64,000 nt of DNA, taken from NCBI RefSeq assembly GCF_009827535.1, contig NZ_WTYN01000001.1, forward strand, positions 1,612,001 through 1,676,000. Reading direction: 5' to 3'. Below are positions 40,465 to 50,100 of the stretch, piece after piece. This stretch comes from Qipengyuania oceanensis (GTDB lineage: Bacteria > Pseudomonadota > Alphaproteobacteria > Sphingomonadales > Sphingomonadaceae). The notes beneath the pieces were generated by a model, which searched no databases, was not told where the DNA came from, and saw only the letters and a program-made list of their open reading frames with translations. Position numbers and translations under genes: made by a program. Within the stretch, counting starts at the first letter, position 1. Each line of letters opens with the position of its first letter.

Positions 40465-42132
40465 TCAGGCGGCGAAGTTTCGCGAACCGGCCGGGGCCAC
40501 CATGCGGTGCGTCCCGGCCAGCTTCGTCGAACGCTGGCGCACCGTGTCCATGAACCGGTATTCGCAAGTGGCGGCCTGCGGTGTCAGCTCGACCGCCATG
40601 TACCCGCGGCGCGAGGAATCCATCCAGGCGAGCTGGCTGTTCGTCTCCACGCTGAGCCGCGCCATGGTGTCGGGCGCAAGCTGCGGCAGCGAGCTCTCGA
40701 TGCCAGGCGACGTCACCGACTGCCCGCCGAACTCGACCCCGACCCGCTCGCCCGCAAGATCTAGCTCGAACGCCCAGGCATTGTGCGTGTCCCCCGCGAG
40801 GCTGACGAGGTTCGCATCGGCGGCCAGCGAGGCCTCGAACACGCGTTGCCGCGCGGCGGGGTAGCCGTCCCATGCATCCATGTTGAGCGGCAGCTCGGCC
40901 CGGCCCGCCAGCGCGCCCGACTGGACGCGGCGGCGCACGTAATCGGGAACGTCCGCAGGAAGATTGTCGGCAAGACCTTTGGGTGCCTTTAGATTGCCCA
41001 TCAGCACTTGCTGGACGAGGACTTGCCACGGCCGGCCCGACCGGGCGGAGGCGCGCAAGCCGTCGGCCAGCCACGCCTGTTGCGCCGCGCCGAGCATCTC
41101 GCGGGCGGGATCGGCGTAGTCGCCGCTGCGGAAGGCATCGAGCGAGGCGATCGCCGCCTCCGCATTGGCGGCACCGCTCGTCAGCGCAGACAGACTGAAC
41201 TGCTCGGCGCGCGCGGTCAGCCGCGTCTCAAGCCGGAACAGCGTGGCGAGATTGCCGACCTCGTACGTGGCCCAGGGATCGTCCGACACCGGCATCCACT
41301 CGCGATAGGCGCGCATGGCAGCCGCCTTGCGCACGCTCCATTCGCCCTCCGCGTCCGGCTGGTGGTTCTGCGCGCCGCCCGCCCACGAATCGTTGGCGCT
41401 CTCGTGGTCGTCCCAGCCGGAAATCATCGGCCACAGCTGGTGCACCCGCTGCAGGTCGGGATCCGCGCGATAGCTTGCGTAGCGCAGGCGATAATCGGCC
41501 AGCGCGACGATCTCGTGGTCAGGCCAGATCGTCCGCCCGGCAACGGCCTGCTGCTGGTTGGGATAATTGTCGACGTCGTATTCGTAGAAATAGTCGCCAA
41601 GGTGCAGGGTGCAGTCGAAGCCGTCCTCCTGCGCGGCATGGGCATAGGCGTTGAACCAGCCGAAGCGCAGGTTGGAGCAGGAGAACACCGCCATCTTCCA
41701 GCTGGCCGTCTCGCCCACCGGCAACGTGCGCGTGCGCCCGAGGGGCGAATAAACGCCGTCGGGAGAAACGAAGCGATAATAGTACCAGGTGCCGGGCGCG
41801 AGGCCGGTCGCGTTCGCCTTGGCGCACCAGTCACGGTCCGGCGATGCCACCACTTCGCCGCCGCTCGCGATCTTCGCGAAATCGTCCTTCTCGCACACTT
41901 CGAAACGCAGGGTGACCGGCGCCCCGTCACCGCGAAACCGGGTCCACAGCAACACGCTGTCCGCGCCCGGCTCGCCGCTTGCGACGTTGTGGGTGAAACC
42001 GCGAGCCGTATCGAACTGCGCTGCCAGCAGGGGCGCAGGCGCCGCCGCGAGGCCGAAGACCCCGGCGCGCAACACCATGCGCCGGTCGATGGCGGGTCCC
42101 CGCGTAACCGGCGGTTTGTCGAACAGTCCCAT
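40465..42132 (-). CDS. phoD: PhoD-like alkaline phosphatase/phosphodiesterase
   Basis: This 555-residue secreted metallophosphoesterase begins with a Tat-like signal (DRRMVLRAGVFGLAAAPAP). An N-terminal Ig-like domain (FTHNVASGEPGADSVLLWTRF) is followed by the PhoD catalytic domain with metal ligands in FSCSN, LHLGDYFYEYD, SGWDDHESAND and SLAGDTHNAW. It releases phosphate from organic esters outside the cytoplasm. The ATG at 42132 has AGGAAGG seven bases upstream and was preferred over the ATG seven codons earlier. It is divergent from yjgN. I cannot identify a Pho box. Confidence 0.92.
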   Translation of the reverse strand: MGLFDKPPVTRGPAIDRRMVLRAGVFGLAAAPAPLLAAQFDTARGFTHNVASGEPGADSVLLWTRFRGDGAPVTLRFEVCEKDDFAKIASGGEVVASPDRDWCAKANATGLAPGTWYYYRFVSPDGVYSPLGRTRTLPVGETASWKMAVFSCSNLRFGWFNAYAHAAQEDGFDCTLHLGDYFYEYDVDNYPNQQQAVAGRTIWPDHEIVALADYRLRYASYRADPDLQRVHQLWPMISGWDDHESANDSWAGGAQNHQPDAEGEWSVRKAAAMRAYREWMPVSDDPWATYEVGNLATLFRLETRLTARAEQFSLSALTSGAANAEAAIASLDAFRSGDYADPAREMLGAAQQAWLADGLRASARSGRPWQVLVQQVLMGNLKAPKGLADNLPADVPDYVRRRVQSGALAGRAELPLNMDAWDGYPAARQRVFEASLAADANLVSLAGDTHNAWAFELDLAGERVGVEFGGQSVTSPGIESSLPQLAPDTMARLSVETNSQLAWMDSSRRGYMAVELTPQAATCEYRFMDTVRQRSTKLAGTHRMVAPAGSRNFAA

Positions 42133-42224
42133 GCGTGCACCTTCCTCTCTCATTGCGCGTCATCGGACCTGGCGATGAGCGTGTCAAAAAGTCTTCTCAC
42201 CATTTGACAAAGCTTTTGTGACAG

Positions 42225-43337
42225 GTGAGCACTGAGACGGGACGGCAAACGGGGGCGCAATTGGATCATTCACACGAAGACGGGGACAGTGCGTTCGGTT
42301 TCGAGGGCACGTGGCAGGAATTCGCCCCGATCGCCTTCACCAATCTGCTGCTGACGATCGTTACGCTCGGCATCTACCGTTTCTGGGCGACCGCGCGCGA
42401 GCGTCGCTACTTGTGGTCGCGGAGCCGCTTCATCGACGAGCGGCTCGAATGGTCGGGCACGGGCATGGAACTGTTCATCGGCTTCGTGCTGGTGATGGTG
42501 CTGTTCCTCCTGCCGTTCTTCATCATCACCAATGTCGCGCAGGCGATGATGCTGCGGGGCGAGGAAGCGGTCGGCATCGCGATCACGCTCTTCTCCTTCC
42601 TGTTCATCTTCTACCTCGGCGGCGTGGCCCGCTTCCGCGCGCTGCGCTACCGCCTCAGCCGGACGCGCTGGCACGGTATCCGCGGCGGCAGCGACAACCA
42701 AGGCTGGCTCTTCGGCCTGTCCTACATGTGGAAGAACGCCGTCGGCTGGCTGCCGGTCGGCCTGCTGATCCCATGGTCGATGGTGAGCCTGTGGAACGAG
42801 CGCTGGAGCAAGATGAGCTTCGGACCCTTCGATTTCGAAGCGAACGCCGATGCCGGCCCTGTCTTCGCGCGCTTCCTGCTGTTCTACCTTTTGCCCTTCA
42901 TCCTGTTCCTGGCCGCGATTCCGCTCGCATTCGCCGGCATCGCAACCGACCTGGAGAGCATCGAGCCGGGTGCCGGGTTCATCCTCGCGATGATCGCCTC
43001 CATCTTCCTGTTCTATTTCGGGCTCGGCCTGATCGCGGTCGCGTTCTACGCGAAGTTCTATCGCGTCGCAGTCGGCTCGACGCGGCTCAAGCGGCTGCAG
43101 TTCCGCTTCGGTGCCTCCACCATGGACTGGATCAAGCTGCTGCTGGGCGACGTCCTGCTGGTCGTGTTCACGCTCGGCATCGGGTGGATTTTCCTGAGCT
43201 ACCGCCACTGGAAGTTCTTCATCCAACACATGGAGGCGAGCGGCGAAGTACGGCTGGACGAGCTGACCCAGTCGACCACCCGCACGGCCGGCCACGGCGA
43301 GGGCCTGCTCGACGCCTTCGATGTCGGTGCGATCTGA
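42225..43337 (+). CDS. yjgN: YjgN family (DUF898) membrane protein
   Basis: The 370-residue inner-membrane protein has about six long hydrophobic helices and the family motifs FTNLLLTIVTLGIYRFWATARERRYLW and, near the C-terminus, LGDVLLVVFTLGIGWIFLSYRHWKFF, an internal repeat of the DUF898 fold. The function is unknown. The start is GTG 42225 with a weak ribosome binding site; TTG 42261 is a possible alternative. The M48 protease gene starts inside its last codons. In the 92-base divergent region a short inverted repeat ACAAA-GCT-TTTGT is visible at about 42207-42219. Confidence 0.9.
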   Translation: MSTETGRQTGAQLDHSHEDGDSAFGFEGTWQEFAPIAFTNLLLTIVTLGIYRFWATARERRYLWSRSRFIDERLEWSGTGMELFIGFVLVMVLFLLPFFIITNVAQAMMLRGEEAVGIAITLFSFLFIFYLGGVARFRALRYRLSRTRWHGIRGGSDNQGWLFGLSYMWKNAVGWLPVGLLIPWSMVSLWNERWSKMSFGPFDFEANADAGPVFARFLLFYLLPFILFLAAIPLAFAGIATDLESIEPGAGFILAMIASIFLFYFGLGLIAVAFYAKFYRVAVGSTRLKRLQFRFGASTMDWIKLLLGDVLLVVFTLGIGWIFLSYRHWKFFIQHMEASGEVRLDELTQSTTRTAGHGEGLLDAFDVGAI

Positions 43338-44418
43338 TCCGGTGAGCGAACCGGTGCGCATCGCGGCAAGCTGGTACGACGGGCATTCCGCCCGCCGCCA
43401 CGAAGGCGCGCTGCACTGGGATGGCGGCGACAGCTTCGTGCTCGACGACGGCTACGGCGGGCGCGAGAGCATCGCGCTGAACGACCTCAGGGCGATCGAC
43501 CGGCAGCGGGATGCGACGGTCTACTCTCGCACCAGCATGGCCGACTTCCGCCTGACGCTCCCGAAGGATTTGCCGGCGGGGTTTGCCCGGAACCTCCCCT
43601 CGTCCGGAAACTACGGCGCGTGGATCGACAGGCATGGCCTCCTGAAAATGAGCGCGGTCTTCGCCGTGGTAAGCGCCGCGGCAGTCGCACTGTTTCTGAC
43701 CGCGCCCGAGTGGCTCGGCCCGCGCATACCCGAAAGTTGGGAGCGGCGCATGGGCGACGCCATGGTCGGCGATTTCGGCGGAAGGGTCTGTCATTCGCAG
43801 TTCGGCGACGAGGCTCTCGCCAAGCTGGTCGCCAAGGTCGATCCGGCGCGCGAGAAGGTCCGCGTGGGCGTGGCCAATATCGACATGATCAACGCGGTCG
43901 CATTGCCCGGCGGGCACGTGCTGATCTTCGACGGCCTTATCCAGCAGGCCGAGAGCCCCGAGGAAATCGCAGGCGTTCTGGCGCACGAGATCGGCCATGT
44001 GCGCGAGCGCCACGTGATGACCGCGATGCTGCGGCAGTTCGGCCTGTCGATCCTCGCCAGCGGGTTCAACTCGGGTTTTGCCGAAGGCGCTTTCGGTATC
44101 GCGACGCTCGGCTATTCGCGCGATGCCGAACGCGAAGCCGACGATTACGCGCGCGCCCGGATGCGCGTCGCCGACATCTCGCCGCTCGGCGCGGCAGGAT
44201 TCTTCGACCGCATGTCCCGGCAATATGGCGACGGCGAGGACCAGCCGGCCATGACCGGGTGGATCGCGACCCACCCCGCATCGGGTGAGCGGGCCAGGGC
44301 CTATCGCGATAGCGCCGGCCGCAACGCCTATCCGCCGGTCCTCAGCGAACAGGAATTCGGCGCGCTCAAGACCATGTGCGAGGAGGATGAAAACGTCGAG
44401 GAGTTCGAGTTCTTCTGA
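43321..44418 (+). CDS. M48 family membrane-associated zinc metalloprotease
   Basis: The 365-residue protein has an N-terminal domain (about 12-95) typical of this Zn-protease subgroup, one membrane helix (about 108-127) and an M48 peptidase domain with the zinc motif HEIGH at 222-226 and the third ligand Glu in DAEREADDYA. It may take part in membrane-protein quality control like HtpX or BepA. The start could be ATG 43321, overlapping yjgN by 17 bases, or GTG 43342 just after the yjgN stop. The repeated pairing with YjgN suggests a shared role. Confidence 0.92.
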   Translation: MSVRSDPVSEPVRIAASWYDGHSARRHEGALHWDGGDSFVLDDGYGGRESIALNDLRAIDRQRDATVYSRTSMADFRLTLPKDLPAGFARNLPSSGNYGAWIDRHGLLKMSAVFAVVSAAAVALFLTAPEWLGPRIPESWERRMGDAMVGDFGGRVCHSQFGDEALAKLVAKVDPAREKVRVGVANIDMINAVALPGGHVLIFDGLIQQAESPEEIAGVLAHEIGHVRERHVMTAMLRQFGLSILASGFNSGFAEGAFGIATLGYSRDAEREADDYARARMRVADISPLGAAGFFDRMSRQYGDGEDQPAMTGWIATHPASGERARAYRDSAGRNAYPPVLSEQEFGALKTMCEEDENVEEFEFF

Positions 44419-44475
44419 GCCTTCCTGCCGCAGGCGGGGTTGCAACATGCGCCGCCCGGCCCGACATCGCCCGTG

Positions 44476-45249
44476 ATGAGCGATACTCCCGAGCAAGCCG
44501 ACGTCCGGTTCCATGTCCTGCCCGACGGACGGCGAATCGCCTTTCGCCTCGCGGACGGTCGCGGCCCCGCGCTCGTCTTCCTGCCCGGCTACATGTCGGA
44601 CATGGATGGCGGCAAGGCGACCACTTTGTTCGAATGGGCGAAGGACAACGGCCGCGCGATGCTGCTGCTCGATTACTCGGGCTGCGGCAGGAGCCAGGGG
44701 GATTTCGCCGACGGCACGCTCGGTCGCTGGCGCGACGAAGTTCTGGCGCTGATTGAAGCGCTTTTGTCCGGGCAGCAGGTAGTGCTCGTCGGCTCTTCCA
44801 TGGGGGGCTGGCTCAATCTGCTGGTCGGGCTCGCGCTGGGCGACCGGCTGGCCGGCCTGGTCGGAATCGCGTCCGCGCCCGACTTCACCGACTGGGGCCG
44901 GTCGCGCGCCGACAAGGCAGCGCTGGCTGCCGGGGTCACGGTCTTCGACGAGAATCCCTACGGTCCCGAGCCGACCCCGATGCATCCGGGGTTCTGGGAA
45001 GACGGGCAGGACCGGCGGCTGCTGCGCGCACCCATCGGTATCGCCTGTCCGGTCCGGCTGATCCACGGCCAGCGCGATGCCGACGTGCCCTGGAAGATCT
45101 CGATGAAGCTCGCCGAGAGGCTCGATTCAGACGATGTGCAGGTGACGCTGGTCAAGGATGGCGACCACCGATTGTCGCGGCCGCAGGATATCGCCCTGCT
45201 GCTGCGGACGGTCGAAGCGCTCCTCCAGCCGGCGGAACCCCAGCCATGA
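44476..45249 (+). CDS. Cytoplasmic alpha/beta hydrolase (ABHD10-like)
   Basis: This hydrolase has 257 residues and no signal peptide. It shows LVFLPGYMSDMDGGKATTLFEW, the nucleophile elbow VGSSMGGWLNLL, the Asp in HGQRDADVPW and the His in VKDGDHRLSRPQD, a full catalytic triad. This pattern resembles short hydrolases annotated as ABHD10 or palmitoyl thioesterase-like. The ATG at 44476 was preferred to the upstream TTG for fit to family. Its stop overlaps the TPR gene by four bases (ATGA). Confidence 0.88.
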   Translation: MSDTPEQADVRFHVLPDGRRIAFRLADGRGPALVFLPGYMSDMDGGKATTLFEWAKDNGRAMLLLDYSGCGRSQGDFADGTLGRWRDEVLALIEALLSGQQVVLVGSSMGGWLNLLVGLALGDRLAGLVGIASAPDFTDWGRSRADKAALAAGVTVFDENPYGPEPTPMHPGFWEDGQDRRLLRAPIGIACPVRLIHGQRDADVPWKISMKLAERLDSDDVQVTLVKDGDHRLSRPQDIALLLRTVEALLQPAEPQP

Positions 45250-45905
45250 TCCTCGCAGCTCTCCTTCTGTCGATGCAGGTCGGACCCGACCCGATGGGGG
45301 TCCAGCTCGAACCCCTCCCGATCCCGCGCGCGCAACAGCAACAGCAACAGCAAGAATCGCCGCCAGCACCCGATTCGGCGCAACGCGAGCTGGTCGAAGC
45401 GGCCGTCGCCGCCGCGATCTCGGGCAACGAGGCGATCCTGGCCGGCGACTATGCCGGTGCGCTCGCCCTGTTCGAAAGCGCGCAGGTCCAGGCTTTGGCG
45501 GCCGGCCGGAACACGCTTGCAGCCGAGGTCGGGCTCGATCGCGCCCGCGCACTCGTGCTGCTCGGGCGCTACGCGCAAGCCGAAGGCATCCTTTCCGAAG
45601 TGCGCCTGCGCAAGCCCGACAATGCGGAGGGCTGGCGCGCATCCGCGCTCGTCGCGCGCAATCTCGACAAGCTCGATGAAGCACAAGGCTTCATCGCCCG
45701 CGCGGCCGAACTCGCGCCCGCCGACCCCGCCGTCGGCCTGGAAGCCGGCGCGATCGCCTTCTACGCAGGCGACACCGCTGCCGCGCACAAAAGCTGGCAG
45801 TCGGTCATCGATCTCGCGCCCGAGGGCGAGGAGGCAGCGCTGGCAAGAACCTATATCGCGCAGACGGGCGAGAGCCCCGCGCAGCCATCATCACCGGAAG
45901 ACTGA
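45246..45905 (+). CDS. Tetratricopeptide repeat protein
   Basis: The 219-residue protein starts with a short hydrophobic stretch and a glutamine tract of seven (RAQQQQQQQE), then three or four TPR-like helix pairs (about 55-200; for example GDYAGALALFESAQV, GRYAQAEGILSEVRLRKPDNAEGW and KLDEAQGFIARAAELAPADPAV). It is probably a protein-interaction scaffold. It is translationally coupled to the hydrolase by an ATGA overlap and is followed within two bases by the flavin oxidoreductase. A signal peptide is uncertain. Confidence 0.85.
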   Translation: MILAALLLSMQVGPDPMGVQLEPLPIPRAQQQQQQQESPPAPDSAQRELVEAAVAAAISGNEAILAGDYAGALALFESAQVQALAAGRNTLAAEVGLDRARALVLLGRYAQAEGILSEVRLRKPDNAEGWRASALVARNLDKLDEAQGFIARAAELAPADPAVGLEAGAIAFYAGDTAAAHKSWQSVIDLAPEGEEAALARTYIAQTGESPAQPSSPED

Positions 45906-45906
45906 C

Positions 45907-46890
45907 ATGACCGATTTCGCCGTTCTCGACCTGGTGCCCGTCCGCGAGGGCGAGACGCTGACGCAGAGTTTCGATGCCGCAAAGGCGCTGGCGCAGGCCG
46001 CCGAGAAGGCCGGCTACACGCGCTTCTGGGTTGCCGAACACCACAACATGGAAGGGATCGCGGGCGGGGCGACCGCGGTGGTGCTGGCAGCCATCGGCCA
46101 TGTCACCAGCACGATCCGCATCGGTTCGGGCGGCATCATGCTGCCCAATCACAATCCCTTCGTCATCGCCGAACAGTTCGGCACGCTCGACGCCCTGTTT
46201 CCCGGCCGGATCGACCTGGGGCTGGGCCGCGCCCCGGGCGCAGGCCCAGAATTGCAGAATGCGTTGCGCAAGAACCTGCATCAGGCAGCGGAGTGTTTCC
46301 CGCAGGACGTGATCGAGTTGCGGGCCCTGCTCACCGGCGACATCGACCTGCCGGTCAAGGCGACGCCGGGCCTGGGATCGAAGATCGAGATGTGGATGCT
46401 CGGCTCCAGCCTCTTCGGCGCACAACTCGCCGCCAAGCTCGGCCTGCCCTACGCCTTTGCCAGCCACTTCGCGCCCGACCATCTCGATGCGGCGCTGGCG
46501 ATCTACCGCCGCGATTTCCAGCCATCGGAGGCCTTGGAAAAACCGCATGTCATGGCCGCGATGCAAGTCGTCGCAGCCGACACCGACGAGGAGGCGGAGT
46601 ATCTCTCGACCAGCCAGGCCCAGGCCTTCGTGAGGCTGCGGACCGGTTCGCCCGGCAAGCTGCCGCCACCGGTGCGCGGCTATCACGACACGCTGCCCGC
46701 GCAGGCGAAGGCAATGCTCCAGCACATGGGCCAGGCCCATGCCATCGGCAGTCCGCAAACGGTCCGGTCGAAGATCGAGCAATTCATCGAACGCACCGGG
46801 GCGGACGAGATCATCGTCGCCGGGTCGACCTACGATCCCCAAGCCCGGGTCCGATCGCTCGAATTGACCATGGAAGCGCTCGCTTCCTGA
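45907..46890 (+). CDS. LLM-class flavin-dependent oxidoreductase (MsnO8-like)
   Basis: This luciferase-like monooxygenase has 327 residues and a TIM-barrel fold. The family start FAVLDLVPVREGETLTQSFD, the segment RFWVAEHHNMEGIAGGATAV, the flavin site SGGIMLPNHNPFVIAEQFG and RIDLGLGRAPG are clear. It would use reduced FMN; the substrate is unknown. GGAAGA lies five bases before the ATG, only two bases after the TPR gene. It ends the yjgN-M48-hydrolase-TPR-LLM run. Confidence 0.93.
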   Translation: MTDFAVLDLVPVREGETLTQSFDAAKALAQAAEKAGYTRFWVAEHHNMEGIAGGATAVVLAAIGHVTSTIRIGSGGIMLPNHNPFVIAEQFGTLDALFPGRIDLGLGRAPGAGPELQNALRKNLHQAAECFPQDVIELRALLTGDIDLPVKATPGLGSKIEMWMLGSSLFGAQLAAKLGLPYAFASHFAPDHLDAALAIYRRDFQPSEALEKPHVMAAMQVVAADTDEEAEYLSTSQAQAFVRLRTGSPGKLPPPVRGYHDTLPAQAKAMLQHMGQAHAIGSPQTVRSKIEQFIERTGADEIIVAGSTYDPQARVRSLELTMEALAS

Positions 46891-47188
46891 ACGACCGGAC
46901 CCGGGGGGCCGGGTCGGGGGACCGGCCGAGGACCGAAGACCGGTCCTGGGACCGGACTGCATGACGGCAACCGCGGATGCGAGCGGCCAGAAGGGAAACA
47001 CCGCCATGCATTTCCGTTATAGGCGAGGCGCGGCAATTTCGGGCGACGGGCGGCGAATTTTAGCCCAGCCTGCGCTTGCCGGGTCGGTGGCGGAAGCCTA
47101 TCGCGCATGGATGCTGCACGGAGCGGCAACAAAATAACAAGCAGGAAAACGGGCTCGGCGTAACAGCGCGGCCCGACGGAGCAGCAGG
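46891..47188. other. Intergenic region with GACCGG dyads before NAD-GDH
   Basis: The first 70 bases contain GACCGG four times (46893, 46920, 46938 and 46950) and three overlapping dyads: GACCCGG/CCGGGTC (46898-46915), GGACCG/CGGTCC (46930-46946) and CCGGTCC/GGACCGG (46940-46955). None has a T tract. They may end transcription or stabilise the upstream mRNA. A weak promoter candidate for NAD-GDH is TTGCCG (47076-47081), a 17-base spacer and TATCGC (47099-47104). I see no gene here. Confidence 0.45.
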
Positions 47189-50100
47189 ATGGGTGATACC
47201 AAGACCCGCAAGAAGTCCGACAAGACGGCCGGCAGCAAGACGGCAGCCGCGAAAATCCCGGCCAAGCTCGCCGGATCGCTGGTTGCAAGGATGCGGGCCT
47301 CGCTGCTCCCTGGCGAAACGGATACCGATGGCGAGCACCTCGAACAGGCGGCCCGCTTTCTCCTCGAGACAGGACTTGAGCGCGAGCCCGGACGCTCGGC
47401 GATCGCGCTCGCCTCCGCGAGCGAGGAACACCGCTACATGCGGATCGCCATCGTCAACGACGACATGCCCTTCCTCGTCGATTCGATCGCGGCAACCATC
47501 GCGGCCAACGGGCTCTCGATCGACCGGCTGCTCCACCCGGTCGTGGCCGTCAGGCGCGATGCCTCGTGCAAGCTCGTCGCGATCGACAAGAACAATGGCG
47601 ACGACCTGCTCGAATCGATGATCTACATCGAGACCGGCAGGGTCGACGCGCGCCATCGCCGGGCGATGGAGGCGGCGATCCGCACCACGCTGGCCGATGT
47701 GCGCGCCGCCGTCGTCGACTGGCCGAAGCTGCAGGAAGTCATGCTGCGCGATGCAGAGGCGAGCACCGACGAGGAAGGTCGCGCCCTGCTGGAATGGCTC
47801 AATTCGGGAATGCTCACCCAGCTGGGTCACGTCACCTATGCGCGCGACGGATCGCGGTCCGAAGCGCTCGGCGTGTGCCGCAAGAGCGCGAAGGATATCC
47901 TCGCGCCTGCTTCGATTGCGCGCGCCTTTGCATGGTTCGACGGCAAGGGCAGCGACCAGCGCCAGCCGCTGATCGTCAAGGCTAACGTGATCAGCAACGT
48001 GCACCGCCGCGTGCCGCTCGACCTGTTCATCATGCCGCAGATGGCCGACGGGGAAGTCGTCGCGCTGTCGATCCACGCCGGGGTCTGGACGAGCGCCGCG
48101 CTTGCCGCGCCGCCGATCTCGGTTCCGCGCCTGCGCCGCCAGCTCGACGATCTTTTCGACAGGCGCGGGTTCGACCCCAACGGCCATGCCGGCAAGGCGC
48201 TGGTCCACGCGATGACCACCTTGCCGCACGATCTGGTGATCGGCTTCAGCGATGCCGATGTCGAGCGCGTCGCCAGCGCGCTGATGGGACTGGTCGACCG
48301 GCCGCGCCCGCGGGTCGCGCTGGTGGAGGCTCCTCTCGCCCGGCACATCTTCGCCTTCGTCTGGCTCCCGCGCGACATGCTTTCGACCCAGGTGCGCGAG
48401 CAGGTGCAAGATCTGATCGAGGACGCGACGGGCGCCACCTTGCTCGACTGGAGCGTGCAGGTCGAAGGCGGCAATCTCGCCATGATGCGCTTCGTTTACG
48501 ATTCGCGCGAAACCGGTTCTTTGCCCGACGGCAAGGACCTCGACGAACGCTTGCAGACCCTGTTGCGCGGCTGGGCCGAGGGCGTCGAGAGCGAACTCGC
48601 GCGCGACGAGGATCCGAATCGCGCGGCCGCGATCGCCGGCCGTTATGCAGAGGCCTTCCCGCCTTCATTCCGGGCCGCCCAAGGCGCGGCCGAAGCCGCG
48701 CGCGACATCCGTCGGCTCCGCGCGCTCGGAGCGCACGATGATGCAGACGGTGGCTCCGCCGAACCGCACCGGCGTCGCGGCGCGAGGCTCTATCGCGCCG
48801 AAGGCATGAGCAACGGCTGCCTGCGCCTCAAGGTCTACCAGGAGACCGGGTCGCTGGCGCTGTCGGACGCGGTCCCGGCGCTCGAGAATTTCGGCTTCGA
48901 GGTCATTTCCGAGATCCCGACCTCGCTCGAGGGCGGGTCGCTGGGCACGATCCACGATTTCACCGTCGAGCTGCCCGAAGGCATCGATGCCGATGCGGTC
49001 CTCGATCGGGCCGGCGCAGTGGAGGCCGCGATCTCGGCCGTCCTCAACGGCGAGGCCGAGGACGACGATTTCAACCGGCTGGTCGTGGCCAACGGACTGG
49101 CGGCTTGCGAGGCGGTGTGGCTGCGCTCCTTCTACCGCTACCTGCGCCAGACCGGCATGGGCTTCACCATCTACACGGTCGTCGATGCGCTGCAGGGCGC
49201 GCCGAAGGTGACCGCGGGCATCGTCGCGCTGTTCAAGGCGCTGCACGATCCGGACTTCTCGGGTAATCGCGAGGAAGAAGCGGAAAGCGCCCGCGAAGCC
49301 ATCCGCCGCGCGCTGGTCCAGGTGAACGCAATCAACGACGATCGCCTGCTGCGGCTCTACCATTCGCTGGTCGAAGCGATCCTTCGGACCAATGCCTTCG
49401 CCGCCGCGTCGGACGAAGCGCTGGCCTACAAGATCGATTCCTCGCTCGTGCCTGGTCTGCCCAAACCGGTGCCGTGGCGCGAGATCTGGGTCTATTCGCG
49501 ACGGGTCGAGGGCATCCACCTGCGTGCCGGGCCCATCGCACGCGGAGGCCTGCGCTGGTCCGACCGGCGGGACGACTTCCGCACCGAGATCCTCGGCCTG
49601 ATGAAGGCGCAGCGGGTCAAGAACGCGGTCATCGTTCCGACCGGCGCGAAGGGCGGCTTCTATCCCAAGCTGCTTCCGTCGCCGGCAAAGGACCGGGCCG
49701 GCTGGGCCGCCGAAGGGCAGGCCAGCTACGAAGTCTTCATTCGCAGCCTGCTGTCGATCACCGACAACATCGTTGCCGACAAGGTCGTCCACCCCGAGCG
49801 GGTGGTTCGGCGCGACGGAGACGATCCCTATTTCGTGGTCGCGGCGGACAAGGGCACGGCGCGTTTCTCCGACGTCGCCAACGCGATCGCCGAATCGCGC
49901 GATTTCTGGCTCGACGACGCTTTCGCAAGCGGCGGCTCGAACGGTTACGACCACAAGGCGATGGGCATCACCGCCAAGGGCGCGTGGGTGTCGGTGCAGC
50001 GCCACTTCCTCGAAATGGGCGTCGACGTGCAGACCGATCCAGTCCGCGTCGTCGGCTGCGGGGACATGTCGGGCGACGTGTTCGGCAACGGCATGCTGCT

